A DNA stretch of 64,000 nt from Cannabis sativa. Its lineage: Eukaryota; Streptophyta; Magnoliopsida; Rosales; Cannabaceae. The translations under genes were made by a program, and so were the position numbers. Shown here one piece after another: positions 33,492 through 44,853 of this stretch. How positions within the stretch are numbered: the first letter of the stretch is position 1; each line of letters begins with the position of its first letter. The DNA is taken from assembly GCF_029168945.1 (NCBI RefSeq), contig NC_083602.1, positions 68,096,600-68,160,599 on the forward strand, written 5' to 3'. Under the pieces are notes generated by a model. The model was not told the DNA's origin and searched no databases. It saw nothing but the letters and a program-made list of their open reading frames with translations.

Positions 33492-35383
33492 TGTTGGGTT
33501 TTATGCCCTAAATAAAACTCATTTCAATATAATCAGATTTACTTATTAATATAGATCAGAAATAACATTTAATGTTGCATGGTTCACATGATTTATTTCA
33601 TGATTATATGTACATAATGTATGAATTCTATTTAAGTCCAGAACATATCAATTTGTTAATGATTATAGTGTTGTCAACACAGTGGAATATAATCTTAATT
33701 ATATGTTCGAAAGTTTATTCCCTGATTTGTCAGAACACTGGATTTACATTGACATGGTATAATCAGCGATAGGTATTCTTACACCTTGGATAAGTGTTAT
33801 GTCCTTTCCAGGACATTGGCAAAGTTTACCAGCATCGGATGTATGGAGTATACATCGGAAGGGACCGATATTGAACTTTGATTAGATATATTAGAATTTA
33901 CTGTAATATTTATTCAATTCAATATCACATGTTGATCCTAGATCAAATGATCTTAATCCTGATATGATTAGGTTCAATCTCAAGAGTGTTATTCATGTTC
34001 TTTGATTTGTTAGTTAAGCCTACTTTTGGGTCAGGGTGATACGTATATTTTGGGAACACGGTAGTGCAATTGAGTGGGAGCGCTAACATAAATATGGAAT
34101 CTATAGCTTCTATCTGGCGAATAGAAAGTAAAGGATGATTTCCTTCGAGCTAAATCAAACGAAAATAAATGGTGGAGATCTCATTTCACTTAGCTGAAAT
34201 ATCATTTATATAGGGTTAAGTGTTTTAAGGATAAAATACATTGTAGGGTGTTACGGTAATTTAATCCCTTTACAATGTAAATCATCTATATAGAGGATCA
34301 TTGATCACATTAGGGTTATAACAATGGATAACTAATGACGTGTCTATATCGTGGAACATATAGAGCGTTCTATATACTGAGAGTGCAATTCTGAGTTCTA
34401 TGCGTGGATTCAACGAAGAATTAATAAGTCAGTGAATTTAAGATATAAATTCTTGATCTACTTATTGGAAGCTCGGATATATAGACCCATGGTCCCCATA
34501 CTAGTTGAGACCATACTGCTTGTAAGACTCAGTTAATTGATTTTGATTAATCAATTATAATTCTAAAGTTAGACTATGTCTAGTTTATGAATTTTCACTA
34601 AGCAAGGGCGAAATTGTAAAGAAAAGAGATTCTAGGTTTATTTATTAATTAAGAGACTTTGTATGTCTAATTAATAAATATATTAAATGATAATATTATT
34701 TAATAATTAATTTTAGTTATTAAATAATTAGAATTGTCATTTAAATGGTTGAATTTAAAAATTGGCGTTTTTGAGAAAATCAGATGCAGGAATGATAAAA
34801 CAGCAAAATTGCATAAGTGAGGCCCATTATCCAAGCCCATGTCCGGCCACACTTTATGGGTTTTATCATTTATTTTTTTATTATTTTAATGTCAAATAAT
34901 TCTAACCTAAACCTAGGTGGTTACCTATAAATAGATAGTGATGGCTCACATTCACACTTAACTTTGTGAACTTCTGTCAGATGAAAACTGAGCCTCTATC
35001 TTTACTCTATAGGCCGAACCTCTTCCCTTCTCTTTTCTTCTCTAAAATTTCGAAATCCTTGAGTGAATGAGTGAGTGCCCACACAAATCAAGTGGTATCT
35101 CAATCATAATGTGTAAGACTGTGGAAAATCAACCAACAAGAAGGAGATTCAACATCAAAGGAAGGAGAGAAAGAGATCCAGGTTTAGATCTTGGTGATGC
35201 TCTGCTACAGAAAGGAATCAAGGGCTAGATATCTGAATAGAAGGAGTCATTATATTCTGCTGCACCCAATGTAAGGTTTTCTTAAACTCTTATGTGTTTA
35301 TTTCATTGTTTTAGAATTCATATTAGGATGTTAATGAAACATACTTGTTAGTAAATCTAGATCCTGGTAAAATATATCCAACA
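33492..35383 (+). mobile_element. Solo LTR C, inserted in Tat integrase
   Basis: 1892 bp, TGTTGGGTTTTATGCCC...CCAACA, with a perfect 5-bp duplication CCTCG at 33487-33491 and 35384-35388. It belongs to the same family as A and B in the opposite orientation to A. A TATA box (CTATAAATAG) lies at about 34924-34934. One LTR with intact duplication means the internal part was lost by LTR-LTR recombination. A short open frame near 33572 recurs in D and E only because the sequence is shared. Confidence 0.93.
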
Positions 35384-35872
35384 CCTCGACTTTCAAAACT
35401 TTTGCAAATTCTGGAACATTAAGTTAAGCTTCTCAACACATAGATACCCTCAAGCCAATGGACAAGCAGAATCGTCTAATAAGACCATCATGAACACAAT
35501 CAAAAAATGACTAGAGAAGGCAAATGGTGGATGGGCCGATAAATTGCCAGGAGTACTATGGTCCTACCGCACAACAGCCAGAACATCCACAGGAGAAACA
35601 CCTTTCTCTCTAGCCTATGGAATGGAAGCAGTTATACCAACAGTAAGCGAAGTCCCAACAGCTAGACATGAACTGACTACCGAAATGAAAAATTGGGAAG
35701 ACATGTGCCACGAACTAGACACAGTCGACGAGAGAAGAGAAAGGGCATCTATAAGAATGGCAGCCTACCAACAGTGTCTAGCAAGGCATTACAACAAGAA
35801 TGCCCGTACTCGATCATTCAAGGTGGGAGACTAGGTGCTTCGTCAAGTTTTTCAAAACACCAAGGAAGCGGG

Positions 35873-37729
35873 TGTTGGAAATTATTTTACCAGGATCTAG
35901 ATTTACTAACAAGTATGTTTGATTAACATCCTAATATGAATTCTAAAACAATGAAAATAAACACATATAAAGTTTAGAAAACCTTACAGTGGGTGCAGCG
36001 GAATAATATGACTCCTTCCATTCAGATCTCTAGCCCTTGATTCCTTTCTGTAGCAGAGCATAATCAAGATCTGAATCTGGATCTTCTTTTCTCCTTCTTT
36101 GATGCAGATTTTCCATAGTCTTACATACTATGATTGAGATACCACTTGATGTGTGTGGGCACTACTCATCACTCAAAGGAATTCGAAATTTAGAGAGAAG
36201 AAAAGAGAGAGAGGCGTGTGGCTTTCTGAGAGAAACTAAATGATCAAAGTTGTGTGTAAGTTGTATGTTTCCTGAAGCCAACACTTTCTATTTATAGAAT
36301 ACCCTCTAGGGTTAGGTTAGAATTGTATGGCATTGAAATAATGGAAACTACAAATGGTATTTCTTAGTGCATGTGGCTGGCCATACAAAGGGATTTGGGC
36401 CTCACTTTGCAACTTTCCCATTTTGTTATTTTCCATTCCCATTTTCTCAAAAATGCCATTTTTCCAATTTAACCTTTTAAATGCCAATTCTAATTATTTA
36501 ATAACTTGAAAATAATTATTAAATAATATTGCCATTTAATATATTTATTAATTTAGACATATAAAGTCTCTTAATCAATAAATAAACCTAGAATCTCTTT
36601 TCTTTACAATTTCGCCCTTGCTTAGTGAAAATTCATAAAGTAGACATAGTCTAACTTTTAGAATTATAATTGATTAATTAAAATCAATTAACTGAGTCTT
36701 ACAAGCAGTATGGTCTCAACTAGTATGGGGACCATGGGTCTATATAACCGAGCTTCTAATAAGTCGAACCGAATTTACCAAGTAATTCCCTAACTTATTA
36801 CTTCCTCATTGAATCCACACTTAGAACTTGGAATTGCACTCTCAGTCATATAGAACGCTCTATATGTTCCATGATATAGACACGTCATTAGTTATCCATT
36901 GTTATAACCCTAATGTGATCAATGACCCTCTAATAGATGATCTACATTGAAAAGGCACTACTGTTACCCCTACACCTTCAATGTATTTTATCCTTAAAAC
37001 ACTTAGCTCCGTATAAATGATATTTCAGCAAAGTGAAATGAGATCTCCACCATTTATTTCTGTTTAGCCAAGCTCGAAGGATATCATCGTTTCACTTCTA
37101 AGTTCCTATAGAAGTTATAGATTCCATATTTATGGTAGCGCTCCCACTCAATTATACTATCATGTTCCCAAAATGTACGTATCACCCTGACCCAAAAGTA
37201 GGCTTAACTAACAAATCAAAGAACATGTATAGTACTCTTGAGATCGAACCTACCCATATCAGGATTAAGGTCATTTGATCTAGGATCAACAGGTGATATT
37301 GAATTGAATAGATATTACGGTAAGTTTTAATATATCTAATCAAAGTTCAATATCGGTCCCTTCCGATGTATACTCCATACATCCGATACTGGTAAACTTT
37401 GCCAATGTCCTGGAAAGGACATATCGCTTTTCCAAGGTGTAAGAATACCTATCGCTGATTATACCATGTCAGTCTAAATCCAGTGTTCTGACAAATCAGG
37501 GAATAAACTTTTGAACATATAATTAAGATTATATTCCACTGTGCTGACAACACTATAATCTTTAACAAATTCATATGTTCTGGACTTAAAAAGAATTCAT
37601 ACATTATATACATATAATCATGAAATAAATCATGTGAACCATGCAACATAAAATGTTATTTTTGATCTTTATTAATAAGTAAATTTGATTATATTGAAAG
37701 GAGTTTTATTTAGGGCACAAAACCCAACA
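35873..37729 (-). mobile_element. Solo LTR D, inserted in Tat integrase C-terminus
   Basis: 1857 bp on the minus strand; plus strand begins TGTTGGAAATTATTTTACC and ends CCCAACA. Perfect 5-bp duplication GCGGG at 35868-35872 and 37730-37734. The leader half is of the C/B type (TCTCTAAATTTCG on the minus strand), not the A/E type. Confidence 0.93.
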
Positions 37730-37879
37730 GCGGGAGCAGGTAAGCTAGCCCCAACATGGGAAGGGCCCTACCTGATCACTAAGGTAGTCGGCAATGGAGC
37801 TTACAAACTCCAAACGGATAAAGGACGAGACATCAACAACAGTTGGAATGCAATTCACCTAAAGCAATATCACACTTAA

Positions 37880-38440
37880 ACCCCAAACTATTGTTCTATT
37901 CTCTTTGCATTTGTTTTCTTTATCGGTCTTACGAGACCCATTCTTCTCAACACACTATTGCTAACAAATATTCATGCATGGAGATAGAACTACATTTGGG
38001 CTTGATCCCTGGAAAGGGTATGTAGACAGCTCTACGGAGTGCAGCCCCCTATCATAACAATTTTTCTTTAGGATGATGCGTCATTCAAGCTATTTGACCA
38101 TACAACATCCATTTGATAGTTTCATATGACAACCCACCAAACGAAGATAAATTCAAGACAATATTCTACTGAAATAGAAGCACAACGCATACAACGAACC
38201 ACATAGTCCAAACATCATCCTGAACTACTAAGTCTAAATCTAACTCAGCTGACCTACATTTAGGCTAAGGGGAAAATGGGGTACCAGACCCATACAAGTC
38301 AGCCAAACCAGCTACTACAACCAATACATAGTGCATACAACAAACATCATTCCAAAATACTAAGTCTAAGTCCAATTTGGCTGACCTACATTTAGACTAA
38401 GGGGAAAATGGGGTACCTACATTTTGTCCAATTGCATACA
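37880..38440 (+). other. Tat 3' noncoding region with direct repeat
   Basis: CTGACCTACATTTAG(G/A)CTAAGG occurs at about 38249 and 38383, a 134-bp direct repeat; each copy carries the purine tract AAGGGGAAAATGGGGTACC. The tract resembles a polypurine primer but lies far from the LTR. The same segment is found in the sibling fragment at 44870. No ORF. Confidence 0.7.
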
Positions 38441-38811
38441 CCTATCTTCTTTTTATGTGATAAGATGTATTGACCAAGACATATATATATACATATATAT
38501 ATGCTCCCATGACACACAAACGCGCATGCCATACGCCCAGGAGAGTTGTAGCCATCACCTTTACATATATACATATTACTTGCATATTAGTCCACATCAA
38601 CCCTTTTTATGTGATGAGATGTATTGACCAAGACATATATATATAAGCTCCTATGACACAAAGTCATACGCCAGCCCATTCTCTACGCCAGCCCTCCCTC
38701 CTATTGATATATACAACCTATTACATTTGGCATTAATGCCAAATACACATCAGTAAGTAAAAAAAAAACTGTTACACTACTTGTCATATACGCATATCTC
38801 TATCTCCTCAC
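38441..38811. repeat. Direct repeat R1
   Basis: About 370 bp starting CCTATCTTCTTTTTATGTGA and ending CTATCTCCTCAC, nearly identical to R2 (41254-41617). It contains (TA)n runs and ATGCCATACGCCCAGGAGAG. The stop codon of the antisense gene (38800-38802) falls inside it, so R1 has replaced the gene's original 3' end. Confidence 0.88.
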
Positions 38812-40562
38812 ATCAGTAAGTAATACATTGTTGATTATGACGAATTGCTCCTCGGCCCTCATCCGCAGTAATTCTTCATAATCAGTAATGTACTGGGGTA
38901 TGTCCCAAGACTCGGTCTTGTTGTCTTGATACTCCATCGCCATTTTTCCACAACACTGGATCTCTACCTCCAGTCCAATTTCGATTAACTGACCTTCCAA
39001 CATGTCCACACGAGCTTGGGCAGTAGCAAGATCAGCCAAGGCAGACTTCAAACGATTAGAATCTTGCTCCTTATTATTGAGTTGAGTTCGTAACTCTTCT
39101 TTGACACGGTCAAGCTCTTTCTTGCAGCCCTTTAGTTCCTTAATCTCCCTGCGTAAATTGTCACGCTCAGTCCTCATGTCCTTCATTTGCTCCTTCATGT
39201 TCTTGATCTTATCCAAAGCGTACATAAGCCCTTGCATACCCTGTCATACAATATAAAGTACCATAATAGTTAGACACAATAATATCGCGAGTTTATCCAC
39301 ACATAAATTGTAACATAGGAATACATGTATACCTGGAAGGAGCGAGAGATGGACAACTCCATGGAAGCTATTTCTCCGATGTTCTCAAAACGAGCTCGAT
39401 CCTCTGGAAATAATAGCTTACTGGCCTCACCAACCAGAGCAAGTGTGAAAGAAGATTGGGCTATGAATCGATTTGCAAAATCTCGTCCGTCTGATGTCAA
39501 TTCACGTAAAAATAAAGGTTCGCATCCCAAAATCTCCAAACTTCTTTGGAGTATAGCAACTTGAGACTTAGCACGATTCTTAGGATGAGATATACCTTCG
39601 GGTTGACGGGGAACGTGATCCCATAAAGTGCTGTCTCGAAGAGAAGAATCAGACAATAGAACGTTCCAATAGCGCTCCTCCTCCACAATCTGAAGAACTT
39701 GATCAACTCTCATTGGTGCTTGCCCACACACCCAACTAAATGGCGGGCCAATCCTCCCTACAAAGAAGACAAATCAACCAGTTAGGCATGCATCAATAAA
39801 CCATAACAAATAAGGGCATAATTCAACACCAAAACTATGACACTCACTAACAGGAGACCACGAATGGGGAATCCCACGATCAACCGATAACCCTAGAGCA
39901 TCAAAAGGAGCAAAGAAAAAATCCTCCTTCCATTGCTTAGCTTCTTTAACACCAAGAATCAGATGGTCACTACCGTTTCTAACGGTAAGTTGGTACCTAC
40001 CTTTATCATGTGGATGCTCTTTCAAGTAGTAGACGTGCAAGACTTCACCAATCGTAAATGTAATGTTATGCCTTTCGGTCAACACTTCTATGGCCATAAG
40101 AACACGCCAAGCATTTGGCATTAGCTGACTGGGAGAGATACCATGATAGGAGCATAGTTCAGACATCAATCTAGGGAGAGGAAATCTGAAACCATACTTG
40201 AATGGAAGCTTGTACAAACACGTCCAACCCGGTATCTTCCAGTCAGCCCGTTCCCCGCTAGCCGGAGCGTACAAACTAATGTGTATGGGAATATTATAAC
40301 GACGACAAATTTTTGGCAAGTCATTCAAGGTTATTATTGATCTAGGATTAACACCCAAAAGTATATAGCCCGACTCACTATCACTCCTAGGGCGATCAAT
40401 GTCTACTCCAACCCCAGACGCATAGCGATAGACATCCGTATCCTCACACGCGTCATCCAACACATAACCTACCACCCCAGTAGGAATATTTGAAGGATCA
40501 TCAGGCGAACTTGTCGTCTTATTAGACAAAGTGGCACAACTACCATGATTGCTGATAGACAT
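38800..40562 (-). CDS. Tat antisense gene (Transposase_28-like plus coiled coil)
   Basis: A spliced minus-strand gene inside the Tat element. Exons 40562-39848, 39757-39333 and 39240-38800 are joined by GT-AG introns (90 and 92 bp) with matching phase, giving 526 residues without a stop. Residues about 85-190 (YNIPIHISLYAPASGERADW, FRFPLPRLMSELC, SQLMPNAWRVLM) match the 'putative gypsy-type transposon' domain I recall as Pfam Transposase_28. Residues about 381-475 form a long charged coiled coil (KNMKEQMKDMRTERDNLRRE). Antisense ORFs after integrase are known in Tat elements (Retand, Grande); their function is unknown. The last 14 residues derive from repeat R1 and differ from the sibling copy, and 77 codons present there are missing here. 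Open while gag-pol is full of stops. Confidence 0.72.
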
Positions 40563-41130
40563 AGCAAAAAACCCACCTACAACAAAAATACTGGACTAAA
40601 AGCGAGTTCACCGAAAACATAATCATATAGAAAGTAAAACAACGGCTAGACAGAAAAAAAAGATATGTATATATACATATATCAAAGCTCAAGGTGGCCA
40701 AAACTAACTAGACATAAAAATGGACGCCATAATAATGCTCACCAACTGGACATACGTGTTCTAAATAGACCACAAGTTATTGTCCTCTAGTTAACTAAAG
40801 GAAGACAATATTCTAGCTAGCCAGACAGTCATTATTCAAATCACACTTACTACTATGCAAAGACAAACGATAAAAATGTAGATTTTTACTACCCACGAAG
40901 ATCAAACACAAACACAAACATACAACAAGTAAAACATATTTACTCATATACATCACAAAAATAAATATGAACATGTACAAGAACATGAAAAACATAACAA
41001 GAACATTCAAGGGAGAAGGTTTAGAAAACTTACCTCTTAAAAGGCTCCCTCTAACACTTCAAGCCCCACTTCACCAAGAGCTTCAACAAATGTGAGCAAC
41101 AGTGGAAATGAGTCTCTATATTAATAGGCA
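40563..41130 (-). promoter_or_regulatory. Antisense gene promoter and 5' UTR intron
   Basis: Reading the minus strand: TATA-like CTATTAATATAG (41127-41116), then a mixed-composition leader, a strong donor AAGAG/GTAAGT at 41034/41033, and an acceptor TTTTTGTTGTAG at 40577, 14 nt upstream of the ATG at 40562. This predicts a 457-bp 5' UTR intron and a start of transcription near 41090. Inference from sequence only. Confidence 0.45.
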
Positions 41131-41253
41131 AAAGGAGACACTAGATTGGTGACAAATGTCTCTCATCTGATCAATAAAAAAAAATTACATAAAAAATAAA
41201 TAATCATAAGTAGTACTTGTAAGAGTACCATGAGCTCATACCTCTACAACTTA

Positions 41254-41617
41254 CCTATCTTCTTTTTATGTGATGAGATGTATTAACCAAGACATATATA
41301 TACATATATATATGCTCCCATGACACACAAACGTGCATGCCATACGCCCAGGAGAGTTTTAGCCATCACCTTTACATGTATACATATTACTTGCATATTT
41401 GTCCACATCAACCCTTTTTATGTGATGAGATGTATTGACCAAGACATACATATATATATATATAAAAGCTCCTATGCACAAAGTCATACGCCAGCCCTCC
41501 CTCCTATTTATATATACAACCTATTACATTTTGCTTTACTGCCAAGCACACATCACTAAGTAAAAAAAAAAAAACTATTACACTACTTGTCATATACGCA
41601 TATGTCTATCTCCTCAC
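41254..41617. repeat. Direct repeat R2
   Basis: Near-identical partner of R1, in the same orientation. It leads directly into the 75-bp minisatellite (TATGTCTATCTCCTCAC words), so R2 is probably the original location and R1 the copy. Confidence 0.88.
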
Positions 41618-41639
41618 TTGATGTCCATCTCCTCACAAC

Positions 41640-41800
41640 ACTTAATGTATGTCTGTCTACCTCCTTCTATTATTTATATACATGTCTATCTCCTCCCATT
41701 ATCTACATACATGACTATATATTATGTCTGTCTACCTCCTTCTATTATTTATATACATGTCTATCTCCTCCCATTATCTACATACATGCCTATATGTTAT
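41640..41800. repeat. 75-bp minisatellite, left part
   Basis: Units beginning ATGTCTGTCTACCTCCTTC at 41649 and 41724 (period 75 bp), rich in CTATCTCCTCCCATTATC. The array was cut by solo LTR E and resumes at 43720. Confidence 0.9.
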
Positions 41801-43719
41801 TGTTGGGTTTTATGCCCTAAATAAAACTCATTTCATATAATCAGATTTACTTATTAATAAAGATCAGAAATAACATTTTATGTTGCATGGTTCACATGAT
41901 TTATTTCATGATTATATGTATATAATGTATGAATTCTTTTTAAGTCCAGAACATATGAGTTTGTTAAAGATTATAGTGTTGTCAGCACAGTGGAATATAA
42001 TCTTTATTATATGCTCAAAAGTTTATTCCCTAATTTGTCAGAACACTGGATTTAGACTGACATGGTATAATCAGCGATAGGTATTCTTACACCTTGGAAA
42101 AGTGTTATGTCCTTTCCAGGACATTGGCAAAGTTTACCAGTATCGGATGTATGGAGTATACATCGGAAGGGACCGATATTGAACTTTGATTAGATATATT
42201 AAAATTTATCGTAATATCTATTCAATTCAATATCACCTGTTGATCCTAGATCAAATGATCTTAATCCTGATATGGTTAGGTTCAATCTCAAGAGTGTTAT
42301 CCGTGTTCTTCGATTTGTTAGTTAAGCTTACTTTTGGGTCAGGGTGATACTTACATTTTGGGAACACGGTAATGCAATTGAGTGGGAGCGCTAACATAAA
42401 TATGGAATCTATAGCTTCTATCTGGCAAATAGAAGTAAAGGATGATTTCCTTCGAGCTTAACCAAATGAAGATAAATGGTGGAGATCTCATTTCACTTAG
42501 GTGAAATATCATTTATACAGGGTTAAGTGATTTAAGGATAAAATACATTGAAGGTGTAGCGGTAACAGTAGTGCCTTTTCAATGTAGATCATCTATATAA
42601 AGGATCATTGATCACATTAGGGTTATAACAATGGATAACTAATGACGTGTCTATATCGTGGAACATATAGAGCATTCTATATGACTGAGAGTGCAATTCC
42701 AAGTTCTAAGTGTGGATTCAATGAGGAATTAATAAGTTAGGGAATTTACTTGGTAAATTCGGTTCAACTTATTGGAAGCTCGGTTATATAGACCCATGGT
42801 CCCCATACTAGTTGAGACCATACTGCTTGTAAGACTCAGTTAATTGATTTTAATTAATCAATTATAATTCTAAAAGTTAGACTATGTCTACTTTATGAAT
42901 TCTCACTAAGTAAGGATGAAATCGTAAAGAAAAGGGTTTCTAGGTTTAATTATTAATTGAGAGACTTTGCATGTCTAATTAATAATTATTTTAAATGACA
43001 ATATTATTTAATAATCTATTTTAGTTATTAAATAATTAGTTTTGGCATTTAAATGATTAGAATTGGAAAAATGGCATTTTTGGAGAAATAGAAATAAAAT
43101 TGAGGAAACTGCAAAATCCAAGTGAGGCCCATATCACCCTATGGCCGGCCACCTATTTGTGATTTTCCCAATTATTATTTTCAATTTTAATTGCCATGTA
43201 ATTGCTAATCAAAGCCTAGGAAAAATAGGAAAGTTGTAGATCACACTAAATAAGGCAGTTAATTGATTACACAGTAATTAAAGAAACTGTTTTATTTGGA
43301 AAGTTGTGCTCTCCCTTTTCCCTATATAAAGAAACCCTTGTTCTCTTCTCTTGTATGCTTATGTAAGCTTAAGACCACGAAATTGAGAGAGAAAAATAGA
43401 GAGAAATTTCGAAATCCTTGTGAGATGAGTAGTGCCCACACACATCAAGTGGTACCTCAATCATAGTATGTAAGACTATGGAAATTCTGCATCAAAGAAG
43501 GAGAAAAGAAGATCCAGGTTCAGATCTTGGTGATGCTCTGCTACAGAAAGGAATCAAGGGCTAGAGATCTGAGCGGAAGGAGTCATATTATTCTGCTGCA
43601 CCCACTGTAAGGTTTTCTAACTTTATATGTGTTTATTTTCATTGTTTTAGATTCATATTAGGTTGTTAATCCAACATACTTGTTAGTAAATCTAGATCCT
43701 GGTAAAATAAATTCCAACA
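41801..43719 (+). mobile_element. Solo LTR E, inserted in the minisatellite
   Basis: 1919 bp, TGTTGGGTTTTATGCCC...ATTCCAACA, with a perfect 5-bp duplication GTTAT at 41796-41800 and 43720-43724. TATA box CTATATAAAG at 43322-43331. Sequence type follows A (leader TTGAGAGAGAAAAATAGAG). No internal sequence. Confidence 0.94.
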
Positions 43720-43830
43720 GTTATGTCTATCTACCTCCTTCCATTATTTATATACAGGTCTATCTCCTCCCATTATCTTCATAGATGCCTATATATTATG
43801 TCTGTCTACCTCCTCTTAGTCATATGTATC
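43720..43830. repeat. 75-bp minisatellite, right part
   Basis: Continuation of the array after solo LTR E: one full unit (ATGTCTATCTACCTCCTTCC from 43723), then partial degenerate units. Confidence 0.85.
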
Positions 43831-44210
43831 CATCTCCCTACAGTATATATGCATATAAATGTCTATTTTCTTACACATCATACACACGTACGTCTATCTG
43901 CTCTCATCTCATATTTTGAGATAGATAGCCAAATATTTTTCATTTGACCCAACAAGACGACTTGGTCTAGTTAAGAGTTCCTTTGGAGAACTAATTGATC
44001 ACACAAATATTATTGGCCAAGGTAGCCACATACACGCATGCGACAAGGACTACCCAACCACCATGCTCGAACCATTCAGCCTATTTTCTTGTGTCAAAAA
44101 ACAAGGCTAGCGTACAACGCTTACTCAGACAGAACTCTTGGCCAACACCTAATTTAATATTAATAACTCTCCAGCTAAAATAAATTCTAGCTAGAGAGTG
44201 AGGGACAAAC
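43831..44210 (+). other. Tat 3' end before the 3' LTR
   Basis: Mixed-composition noncoding sequence. A purine-rich GAGAGTGAGGGA lies at 44195-44206, just before the LTR, the position expected of the polypurine tract. No ORF recognised. Confidence 0.6.
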
Positions 44211-44853
44211 TATAGAAGCAAAAATTTGCTTGATACTTGTGATATTTTTGAGAAGTTTAATATGCAAGTCAGACGAGCTCATCAATAATGGATCCAACAA
44301 TATTGGGCCCAATAAGACAGTCAGACGGACTTACTAGGCCTTGAAATAGACTAGAGAGTGAGCCTATAGGCCACAAGCCGAATCATCCCGCAACTGGGTC
44401 CGAGCCCAGCCAGTCCGCCAAACGGGTGAAATCAAGTAAATATGGAACAAGTCAGAAAGACAGTTACTACTCCCTAAGAATTAGGGAAGCAACCAACTTG
44501 TACGAGTCCAACGGGTGACGTGGACAGAGGGCAACGACACTGAGAACACACGATAAAAGGAGCCATACGATAGACGCTGGACAGAACACATTAGATACTC
44601 ACACTACTCTCTGACCAAAGCAGACAATCACCCTTTCTAAGCTTTTCTCTTAAGCCTCACCACCATAGTTGCTCCTTTAGTCCGTCTGTCCGCTTGTCCA
44701 CTCATCCGTCCGGCTACCATTTATATTACATTTATTTTCCGTTATTATTATTTTTTACTATAATCGTACTGACTTGAGCATCGGAGTCCCTTTGGCTGAC
44801 ACCCCACTGATGCTCCCAATTGAACTTTTGTCTCTCTCTCTTTGTTCTTGACA
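44211..44853 (+). repeat. Tat 3' LTR, truncated
   Basis: Matches the 5' LTR from its first base to TTGTTCTTGACA at 44853, missing about the last 50 bp. The first dinucleotide is TA in place of TG (TATAGAAG). At the break the sequence jumps into Tat internal 3' region (CCAATTTGGCAGACC). Confidence 0.9.

Larger units (their letters stand above)
32901..37879 (+). pseudogene. Tat integrase, in three pieces
   Basis: Piece 1 (32901-33491) starts after a one-base frameshift near 32917; it has the HHCC zinc site (HDGECGNH...CDKCQ) and two catalytic Asp (GMDIVGKLP and VTDNGSQF). Solo LTR C interrupts directly after QFIS. Piece 2 (35384-35872) holds the catalytic Glu ([11 protein letters not shown]), then a stop at 35508 (TGA) and another at 35833 (TAG) in the C-terminal part. 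Solo LTR D follows. Piece 3 (37735-37879) is the C-terminal GPYLITKVVGNGAYKL segment, ending with a natural stop at 37877. Not functional. Confidence 0.88.
17897..44853 (+). mobile_element. Ty3/gypsy Tat-clade retrotransposon, decayed and nested
   Basis: Plus-strand element with 5' LTR, primer site, gag, protease, RT, RNase H, a second (archaeal-type) RNase H, integrase, a long 3' region with an antisense gene, and a 3' LTR that is cut short. The second RNase H together with an antisense ORF downstream of integrase is diagnostic of the Tat clade. Internal sequence is interrupted by one two-LTR insertion (A) and three solo LTRs (C, D, E). Without these insertions it would be about 11 kb. Multiple stops and frameshifts in gag-pol make it non-autonomous today. 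The 5' flank is the 130-bp array; the 3' flank is lost to rearrangement. Confidence 0.9.

Noticed and set aside
33572..33772. 66-residue open frame that recurs at 37449-37649 and 41880-42080
   Set aside because: It lies in the conserved first part of the LTR in C, D and E and only mirrors shared sequence; it is not kept in the LTRs of copies A and B and resembles no known protein.
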